Assembly: GCA_905233515.1 (NCBI GenBank)
Contig: CAJOEQ010000010.1
Span: 1-11,015 of the forward strand
Source: an uncultured Synergistales bacterium
Lineage (GTDB): Bacteria > Synergistota > Synergistia > Synergistales > Aminobacteriaceae
Direction: 5' to 3'
Length of the DNA: 11,015 nucleotides
Under the pieces are notes generated by a model. It was not told where the DNA came from. It saw nothing but the letters and a program-made list of their open reading frames with translations, and searched no databases. This document shows positions 1-7,300 of the stretch, piece by piece (within the stretch, counting starts at the first letter, position 1; each line of letters begins with the position of its first letter). The position numbers and the translations under genes were made by a program.

Positions 1-1359
1 TGCCATTAAGATCCCCCAGACACCCATTTTTGACTTTGAGGGATTCAGATCACCGTGATTTGAATACATTGATAATACAAAAGTTGCAGAGTTAGCACTC
101 GTTACAAAAAATGTAGTGATTAATACAAGCATTATAACTGACATAATGAAACCTAGCGGATAATACTTATAAAGCGCAAAGACTCCGACTGAAATATCCT
201 TAGTAACTTGTGTAGCTATATCAATTCCCTTTACTAGCTGTAAATGTAAAGCTGAAGTCCCGAAAATTGCAAACCATGTGAAACTGCCGAGTGCCGGGAC
301 AATCAAGACTCCTGCTACAAATTCAGCAATCGTGCGGCCTCGTGAGATTCTCGCAACAAATGAACCGACAAAAGGAGCCCACGCAATCCACCAAGCCCAG
401 TAATAAAGAGTCCAGTTTTTGAGATGATCCGCATATTTTCCGCCGTATGGTGCCATCATGAAACTTTCTTTTACGAGTCCGCTTGTAAAATCGCCGATAC
501 CCGTCATTAATGACTCTACAATAGGAAGAGAAGGCCCGACAAAAAATAATAATACCATCAAAAGAAGGCAAATAAATAAATTCAAGTTCGCAACAAATTT
601 AATTCCCTTGTCAATGCCCAGTACTGCCGAGCCGGTGTATAATACTGCGAGCAATATAATTATAGTAACTTGTATAAATGTCGTGCGGTCAATGTTCATT
701 ATTTCATTTAAGCCGCTGTTTAATTGCAGAGTTCCGAGTCCTAATGATGTAGTAATTCCTGCAAGAGTCGCGAAAATCGCAAGAACGTCTACAATTTTTC
801 CAAATAAGCCGTCAACTGCTTTTTGACCGACTAAAGGAATAAATAACGAACTAATCAAGCCCGGCGAATTTCTCCTAAATTGATAATAAGCCATCGGCAT
901 AGCTATAACTGCGTAACCTGCCCAAGGGTGTAATCCCCAGTGGAAAAATGAAATTTGCATAGCGTCTCTTGCTGCTTGAATGCTGCCCGGCTCTGCTCCA
1001 AATGGTGTACTGCCGAAATGTATTAACGGTTCGCCAGCTCCATAAAAGACAAGGCCTACTCCCATTCCCGCAGAAAATAACATAGCGAACCATGATATAT
1101 TACTGTGTTCGGGTCTGTCTTCAGGTTTTCCGAGTCTCACGTGCCTGAATCTGCTAAATGCCATGCATATACAGAATAATACAAAAATGTTCATTGTGAG
1201 CAGATAGCCCCAACCGAAGTATTTTGTCAATCCTCCGAAAAGTGAATTAGCAAAATTTCCGAAATTATCGGGTAAAAATAAGCCCCATGCGACTATTGCA
1301 AATGTTATTACGATTGAAATTATATAGACGGAATTACTTTTTTTATTATTATCAGACAT
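1..1359 (-). CDS. BCCT-family transporter, likely glycine betaine/choline (3' end beyond window)
   Basis: The minus strand is open from an ATG at 1359 to the window edge, giving 453 residues without the C-terminus; family members are usually about 500-650. The start is supported by AAGGAG a few bases upstream. The protein is a polytopic membrane protein. It carries the glycine-rich AGMGVGLVFYG stretch (residues 97-107), which lines the substrate/ion path in BetP/OpuD-like carriers, and the BCCT signature N315-W-T-L-Y-Y-W-A-W-W followed by a GSFVARISRGRT stretch. Family members move quaternary ammonium compounds (betaine, choline, carnitine), often with Na+. The gene lies 79 bases downstream of grdB in the same direction, so it may import the substrate of the reductase, as a BCCT gene does beside betaine reductase genes in some clostridia. 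Family assignment is firm. The substrate is inferred from context. Confidence 0.93.
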   Translation of the reverse strand, partial: MSDNNKKSNSVYIISIVITFAIVAWGLFLPDNFGNFANSLFGGLTKYFGWGYLLTMNIFVLFCICMAFSRFRHVRLGKPEDRPEHSNISWFAMLFSAGMGVGLVFYGAGEPLIHFGSTPFGAEPGSIQAARDAMQISFFHWGLHPWAGYAVIAMPMAYYQFRRNSPGLISSLFIPLVGQKAVDGLFGKIVDVLAIFATLAGITTSLGLGTLQLNSGLNEIMNIDRTTFIQVTIIILLAVLYTGSAVLGIDKGIKFVANLNLFICLLLMVLLFFVGPSLPIVESLMTGIGDFTSGLVKESFMMAPYGGKYADHLKNWTLYYWAWWIAWAPFVGSFVARISRGRTIAEFVAGVLIVPALGSFTWFAIFGTSALHLQLVKGIDIATQVTKDISVGVFALYKYYPLGFIMSVIMLVLITTFFVTSANSATFVLSMYSNHGDLNPSKSKMGVWGILMA

Positions 1360-1398
1360 TAAATTTTCAGCTCCTTATGATTATATATGCAAAATAAC

Positions 1399-1426
1399 GC
1401 CGGAGACTTTTTCACGAGTCCCCGGC
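1399..1426 (-). terminator. hairpin between grdB and the BCCT gene, possible weak terminator/attenuator
   Basis: Read on the minus strand, GCCGGGGACT and AGTCTCCGGC form a 10-bp stem with one G-U pair around an 8-base loop, 13 bases after the grdB stop. The following bases are GTTATTTTG, a poor U-tract, so termination is probably partial. On the plus strand the G-U becomes an A-C mismatch, which favours the minus orientation. It could lower transporter expression relative to grdEB or protect the grdB 3' end. Confidence 0.55.
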
Positions 1427-1438
1427 ATGATTTATTGT

Positions 1439-2752
1439 TTAGAACTTTGACGGAAATACTGTAGGCTCTTCTACTTTTGTAGCAAGTGCATCAAGTGCGG
1501 CTCCTACACGGCTTGTGCGTAACTGCCATTCTGCTTCCTTGCTGAGTTCAGGATCTCCCAAAGGATAAGGAACTGAAACAGTTTGTACCATTCTATTAGC
1601 TCCAACAGTTTTTGCAACGTCTATTAAGTTGCACATTACTGTAACTGGAATCCCACTGCGCTCGATTTCTTTAGCCATCGTTGCACCGCAACGAGTACAA
1701 GTGCCTCAGGTCGATGTTAATATTACTGCGTCAACATTTGCCGCGTGTAATTCTTGAGCGATTTCTTTTCCGAACTTGGCCGCAAATGCCTGAGTTGTTC
1801 CTGTTCCTACTGTTACATAGAAATAATCATAGAGTTTGCCGATTTTGCCCTGTTTCTCAAAATAACGCATTGCGTCAACTGGCACGCCTCTATCAGGTAC
1901 AGCGCACATTGCAGCCGGATCAAATCCTGCGTGAATCGTCTTAAAGACTCCTTCAGGTAAATTGTCAAGTTTGGAGATGTCATATTTACCCCATTTTTGA
2001 GCACTTGCGCTTTGAATTCTATCAGGGTTATCAACTGGAACGACTCCACTTGACGAAACAAGAGCGATAGTTGCTTTACTGAGATCCTTAAGAGGTTCTG
2101 CGGGCGGGATTTTCTCCATTGCTGGAATAATTAACTCGGTTTGATAGGGCTCACCGTGTAATTTTTTCAAGAGCATATCTATAACTCTATCAGCTGCCAT
2201 AATTCCGTTTGGCTCGGGAATTTCTGCACGGATTCCGCGAGGGAAATAACCTTCTTGAGCGGCTGGCAATAACTCTTCACCTTTAGCAATTTTCTTAGCA
2301 AATGCTGCCATCGGTGTAATGTCTGCTTTCATGAATGTTGCTTTACGTCCACCCTTGAAAATATAAGCGACTGATTTATACTCTTCAACGCCGGGATTTT
2401 CTTCATTCATTGAAGTAATTACAGGGACATTATAACGCTCTTTAACTGCTTTGCAGACTATACCGCAGCCCACGCCGTAACGTCCAGCCATGAACGCCGG
2501 CCCCGCAAAAAATATTCCGAATTCTTTTGTGTCAAGAAACGCAAAAATTTCTTTTAACGCCTCTTCAGTGTGATTCGTTATATAGTTATCGCCGCAAACT
2601 ATTGTATTTGTTACTTCAATATCGGGCTTGACCATAGCATTTAACATCATTGAGCAGCCTATTAAACCGTCATGGAAAATAGGAGTCTGATCTGCCTTAT
2701 CTTCACCGCCAATTTGGCCGAAAAACTGATTTATATAATGAATAGCTTTCAT
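1439..2752 (-). CDS. grdB: Glycine/betaine reductase protein B, selenoprotein subunit GrdB (GrdH-like possible), with in-frame UGA selenocysteine
   Basis: This is the selenocysteine subunit of substrate-specific protein B. It acts in the cytoplasm with GrdE to cleave the C-N bond and pass a carboxymethyl group to GrdA. Read through one in-frame TGA (1706-1708, residue 349), the gene gives 437 residues, in line with the roughly 436 of the family, in which selenocysteine sits near residue 350. The motif is U349-G-T-C-T-R-C, matching the family UxxCxxC. Homology continues on both sides of the TGA: an N-terminal HYINQFFGQIGGEDKAD block, and after it TRCGATMAKEIERSGIP and TVGANR. The ATG at 2752 follows AAAGGGGGG with good spacing, 19 bases after grdE, so the two are surely cotranscribed. 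A reading that stops at the TGA, or starts at the ATG at 1678, would miss the protein. Glycine, sarcosine and betaine paralogues look alike; the adjacent BCCT gene favours betaine. Confidence 0.95.
1678..1708 (-). promoter_or_regulatory. SECIS-like hairpin just after the grdB UGA
   Basis: Starting 11 bases after the UGA, TCGTTGC and GCAACGA form a perfect 7-bp stem closing a GGU loop, so the loop lies 18 bases downstream of the UGA. Bacterial SECIS elements sit at about this distance within the coding sequence and have a G among the first loop bases, which SelB recognises. The hairpin also encodes the TRCGAT residues after Sec349. The structure is seen in the sequence; its function as a SECIS is inferred. 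Confidence 0.75.
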
Positions 2753-2771
2753 GTTTATTCCCCCCTTTATA

Positions 2772-4082
2772 TTAGAAATCTGCGCACGTTCTGACTGAGT
2801 AACCGCTGATATGATTAGCGCAGAACATGCCGTTATTTTCCATTACAAATGAGCCGTCCGGATTTATACAGCCTTCCCATCCGCCTGAATTTCCGTCGCG
2901 TGCAAGTGCTTCAAGTTCGCCGATTACTTCCATACCTGCGGGGAATTCGTACATTTGGGAAACGTTGCCGGTTGTTACGAGTGCATTTGTTGCAGGATTC
3001 ATTGAAACTAGAGGCTGGCTTGCTCCGTCACGTCCTGTGCATTCATCAGAGAGTCCGACTGTCTTAATTCCGAGTCTCTCAAGCTCGACTAACATAGCCG
3101 TATAATCAACGTCAGGATTTCCGTAGCCTTCTTCAACAACGACTGCGGCCTGTGCTCCTAAACTTGTAGCGATCTGACCGGCCATTTTGACACAGCGGAC
3201 TTTTTCGTCCATCTTGACATTAAGAGTAGACATGAGAACGCCTAAAAAGTTAATTGTCTTTCCGTGCTGGGCATAAAGCCTCTTAATCATGGGATTTACT
3301 GCAAATTCATACGTAGAAATTTTTGACGATGTAGGCATAAATGAACCTGATACCATACAGCCGTCTAATAATTCGTTAGGGTGCATAAAGGTCGGTAAAA
3401 TGTGATTTGCGTCCCAGCCATATATTAACGTATTGTAGCCCATTGTTTCCATTTGACTTTGCGGCTGTAAAACATAAAGAACGCCGGGAAGTTGCTTTAC
3501 TTCTTCGCTTCTTTCAGGGATTGAGGGCAAATCATAGACTTCTATATTTTCAGGCTCTAAATCTTTTACGCACTGGCCTATGTATTCGGCGAGTCTCATT
3601 CCTGCCCAGCGTAGAGCGTGATTCTTTTTCTGCTGTTCGTGACGCTCAAAATCTTCGTCAGTGTCAGCAACTAATACTAAATTCGGCATATCTCCGAAAA
3701 TTGTATGATGCTGATATTTGCCGCCCATTGCGATAACTCCATCTTGAAAGCCGCCCGCATGTTCGCCGACTACTATTAACGAGCAATCTTGCAAACAATG
3801 TGTCCTGCCTGAGCCTGCTACTTCCATTTCTGACAAAACGCCGGGGAATATTCCGTGTCCGCCTGAAACTTTACAGCGCATTTCGACAGCTTCTTTTACG
3901 GGACATAATATAACATTATCGCCCGGGTGTACGATTTTGAGGTCTGCTGTTGTAATGTGTTCGTCTTCTTTTACGACATTGAGCAGCTCATCTTTATTTA
4001 ACGTCAAGACTCCGGCCTGATAAAAAGTTTTTTCGCCGAAAATAATATCCTTGACGTGGAATGCTCCGATTTCAAGTCTCAT
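2772..4082 (-). CDS. grdE: Glycine/betaine reductase protein B, pyruvoyl-forming proprotein GrdE (GrdI-like possible)
   Basis: This is the precursor of the alpha and beta subunits of protein B. In the family the roughly 47-kDa proprotein is cut at an internal cysteine, which becomes a pyruvoyl group that forms a Schiff base with the amino substrate. The product has 436 residues, close to normal. The expected cysteine is Cys242 in DGCMVSGSF (codon at 3357-3359), the position reported for clostridial GrdE. The start MRLEIG matches the family N-terminus; upstream only AGGA at an overlong spacing is seen, so the ribosome binding site is weak. The gene leads the minus-strand unit grdE-grdB-BCCT. 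In clostridial glycine reductase operons grdA usually lies between grdE and grdB. The direct grdE-grdB order here is more like betaine or sarcosine reductase genes, so the substrate is left open. Confidence 0.94.
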   Translation of the reverse strand: MRLEIGAFHVKDIIFGEKTFYQAGVLTLNKDELLNVVKEDEHITTADLKIVHPGDNVILCPVKEAVEMRCKVSGGHGIFPGVLSEMEVAGSGRTHCLQDCSLIVVGEHAGGFQDGVIAMGGKYQHHTIFGDMPNLVLVADTDEDFERHEQQKKNHALRWAGMRLAEYIGQCVKDLEPENIEVYDLPSIPERSEEVKQLPGVLYVLQPQSQMETMGYNTLIYGWDANHILPTFMHPNELLDGCMVSGSFMPTSSKISTYEFAVNPMIKRLYAQHGKTINFLGVLMSTLNVKMDEKVRCVKMAGQIATSLGAQAAVVVEEGYGNPDVDYTAMLVELERLGIKTVGLSDECTGRDGASQPLVSMNPATNALVTTGNVSQMYEFPAGMEVIGELEALARDGNSGGWEGCINPDGSFVMENNGMFCANHISGYSVRTCADF

Positions 4083-4117
4083 TATTGAATTTCACATCCT
4101 ATAAAATTTTTAACTAG

Positions 4118-4138
4118 TTCACGCAAAAATCACGTGAA
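4118..4138. promoter_or_regulatory. inverted repeat TTCACG-N9-CGTGAA, possible operator upstream of grdE
   Basis: A perfect 6-bp inverted repeat with a 9-base spacer contains, in its right arm, an 8-bp palindrome TCACGTGA (4130-4137). It lies 36-56 bases upstream of the grdE start, just downstream of the weak minus-strand -10 candidate, where a repressor or an mRNA leader hairpin could act. There is no U-tract, so a terminator is unlikely. Function is inferred from position and symmetry only. Confidence 0.35.
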
Positions 4139-4315
4139 AATTTTTATAATTGCTTGAGATCATAATAAATCAAATCTCTACTTTTCCGCTAAAAATAAAG
4201 TAAGATGCTCTGTAAAAATTCTTTCTTATGGAATAAATATTTTAAATAAATTTATCAGCTTGAGTAAAATTTTATTGCAGTCAAATTTTTAAATCTATAA
4301 CGAAATTTATTATAA

Positions 4316-4343
4316 TTGCATTAATTCTAATTCGCTTTATAAT
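4316..4343 (+). promoter_or_regulatory. candidate sigma70-type promoter for the large secreted protein
   Basis: A perfect TATAAT (4338-4343) lies 34 bases before the start codon, preceded at 16 bases by TTGCAT (4316-4321), a weak -35. Transcription would begin near 4350, leaving a short leader with the ribosome binding site. AT-rich surroundings raise the chance of a false match. Confidence 0.5.
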
Positions 4344-4362
4344 ACAATAATTTTTTATGCAT

Positions 4363-4380
4363 AAAGGAGGTAATATAATG
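4363..4380 (+). promoter_or_regulatory. ribosome binding site that fixes the start at 4378
   Basis: AAAGGAGG (4363-4370) stands 7 bases before the ATG at 4378. An in-frame ATG at 4357 would place this site inside the coding sequence and would add MHKGGNI in front of a perfect signal peptide, so 4378 is the real start. Confidence 0.88.
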
Positions 4381-7300
4381 AAGTGCAAAATTTTAGCTTT
4401 ATCATTAATTGCGGGACTTCTTGTCAGCTCTCAGGCTCAAGCAGTCAGCATTAAAGGCAAGGCAATAAGCACAATTACTGACATTTTAAGCCACGCACGG
4501 GGACTCGATAATGTATCGTCTGAAGATACACATCTCGAAATTGAGAAGTTTTCACTAATGCGCTTACTTGATAATGGACAACTTAATTTACTTTACAACA
4601 TAGGCAGCAGAGACAATGATTTATCGCTGGGAGGAATAAAAGCCTATCCGCTGGACTCTGAAAAATTTGGTGAGGGCGGATTCATCACAGCATTAGCACG
4701 AACAACTTTTAACAATAATAAAATTATAATTGCCTCATCAAGAAATATGTTTGAGGCAAATTCTGACTTGGATTTATTTTTAGATTCTAACCGGCTCTAT
4801 TATTTATATTTCATAGCAGTAAACAATGATTCTGACGGTAAAATTTCGCAGTCCCGCTTTGGAGCATGGCGTTATCCCAAACAAATCCACGGCACTGATT
4901 CAGGTTACATTAAGGACATCAAGGCGGGAATATTTGTTGAAGGCTTTGATGGTGAACTTGTTATGACTTCAACAATGGAAGTTACTAATGACAATAGTAT
5001 ACGAGCCGTGAAATTCACTGACAAAAAAGTTACTGCAAAATTTGATTTCTGGGCGTTATTTGCTGATGAGTCCGGAGATGTTAAGTATAAGAAACTCGAT
5101 AATTTGACTCAGATAAAAGACGGATTTACTGCGGGGGCATTGAATGGAATTGCAAATGTTTCTGACGGCGATTGGACGAAAGTTAATAATCTCGATGCAA
5201 CAACAGCTTCACCGTATATTTCAATTAAAACCGCCGCAGGAGATTTCAATAATGACGGCTGCAATAACGAAATTGCAGTAATGACCGCTGATAGATGGGG
5301 GATTAATTTATTTGTCTATCAGATAACGTACGAGAATAATAATTTTGTTATAAGGACAATGAAGGACTTAGGCAGAATTAACTCATACAGTAATGAGACT
5401 GCGTTTAATGGGTGCTTTAACGGCTCCAGCATAATGATCGGCGGAGATATTGTAACAGGAGATTTTGACGGAGACGGCGAAACTGAATTTATGGCACTCT
5501 TCAAAGCAGATCCTGCGCCTCAAACTTATTATACTGCTTTCAAAGCTATAAAATATAAATGGAATAACAATAAGGGAGATTTTGACACCTCCGTATTTGA
5601 GCATAATTTTCCTGTCTCATATAAACATCTAGTACCGATTGATAATACTATTGGTTATGAACAAAGTTCGTCAGGGCTATGGGGAGGCTTGAAAGCTGCA
5701 GTGCTTGATATTGACGGAGACGGAACAGACGAGATAGCTTTTACCGGCTATGAATGGGAACAAGTCGATAGAGGTATCGCAACAAAAATGTATTTAAATC
5801 AAAAACTTGAAACACTATTTGAATGGAAAGCGACTTTTGTATATAAAGCACGTCCCTGCGTTATGCTCTTGAAGACTAATACAGGCAATTTCAGCTATAT
5901 TTTTCGCGGCGACTTCATAGTAAATAAAACTTTCACGATTTCAGGCTCTGATATGGCTCGCGAATACGAAAAAGGCAATTATAGCTATAACATTCAAAAT
6001 TATATGCTTTCACCGTTTGCACAAGGTTCTTCTATTCGCGCATTAGTAGATCGTGAATTAGCAATTGCGGCGGGGTCCTTCTTTGGTCAGTTCGGTTTAG
6101 TGAAAGAATGTGATGATCTCGCGATTCGTACTCATGACGGGGAAATTATAATTTTCAAGAGTAACGGCTCAAACTTTGAGCAGGCATATACTTTTGACTC
6201 GGGCGGAAATTTAGAACTGATTGCGGCAGATTTTGCACACGAGGGAGTCGAACTCGATAAGCCGGAACGCATAATAACCGAGAATGATAGAAGCTATACT
6301 ACAGTACTTCAGGGAATCCCCTATCACGTTGACACAATAGCAGCCGACGGGAAAACTGTAACAGCTGAACCAGTAAATTTCTCGTACACTAAGGGCAGCA
6401 AAGTCGAATACTCAACAAGCAGCTCTGAATCCGACAAGAAAAATACTAAATTCAACATGAGCAGCACAGTAGAAACTATATTTGCACTAGACAGCGACGT
6501 GACTCGCAATGTAGTGGGCGGCCTGAAAACTATTACTAATCTTTACGGAACTATTAAGACTATTGCGGGAATAATTCCGGGCACTGATTCTTATGTTAAA
6601 GCGGTCGACAAAACAGCAGGAAATGTTTTAAATTTCCTAAATAAACTCACTGATAAAGTAGAGAATATCAAACAAGGCTATGACAACGAAATTGAAGATA
6701 AAGAAGTATTCCAATCAACTTTTTCAGATAGATTTGACGTAATTTCATATGTCTACGCGAATCAATATACATGGCGTTATCCTATTTTGAATACAGGTGC
6801 TTATTTCGGAACAGTGAGCAAAGATTTTAAATATTTAACAAAACAGGATTTCGTAACATTCAGCATGTACGATGATACAAATACGGATCATTTCTCGAAT
6901 AATATAGCCTATCAGCCGACTCACGAGAACGGGAATTTATTTTCATATCCTGCTGCTGTAGCTAATATCGAGAATTATAATTCAAGACAAGCGGATTTAA
7001 GCGAAATCATAGGCGTTCAATTCGGAATACCTATGACTATGGGATTCACAAAAATTAAATCAAGCGAACACGAAGAGACTTCATCAACAAAAGTAACAAC
7101 CGGTTATATATCGCAAGCTGCCTCACTTGTTGACAGTTTATTTAGTACTAATATAGCGAAAGTTCCTGAGGCTTCAACCGGGCCGACCTTCACAAAGAAA
7201 ACTAGCAGTCAAGAAAAATTTGTGATTAATCTTGTAAATGCTGATGGTGCGCGTCTTCTCGGTAATTACAGGATACAGGCTCAAGCGTTTATTGCAGATA

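Larger units (their letters stand above)
4083..4377. other. divergent intergenic region between grdE and the large secreted-protein gene
   Basis: This 295-base, very AT-rich stretch must hold the promoters for both directions. Toward the plus strand a good TATAAT lies at 4338-4343. Toward grdE the best candidate is minus-strand TATAAA (4143-4148) with TTGATT (4168-4173), but the 19-base spacer makes it weak. An inverted repeat lies at 4118-4138. I see no riboswitch fold, tRNA, or open frame that looks coding. Confidence 0.6.

Noticed and set aside
458..826. plus-strand open frame of 122 codons, and the minus-strand frames at 323-571 and 875-1093
   Set aside because: They overlap the BCCT gene, whose minus-strand frame is open over the whole 1-1359 stretch and has clear family motifs.
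1706..1708. TGA in grdB read as a nonsense mutation (pseudogene)
   Set aside because: It falls exactly at the known selenocysteine position in a UxxCxxC motif, with conserved sequence on both sides and a hairpin after it.
4357..4359. upstream in-frame ATG as the start of the large secreted protein
   Set aside because: The ribosome binding site AAAGGAGG lies downstream of it, and the signal peptide begins properly at 4378.
4083..4377. glycine riboswitch controlling grdE or the divergent gene
   Set aside because: I could not find the conserved paired aptamer core; the region is nearly all A/T with one short dyad.
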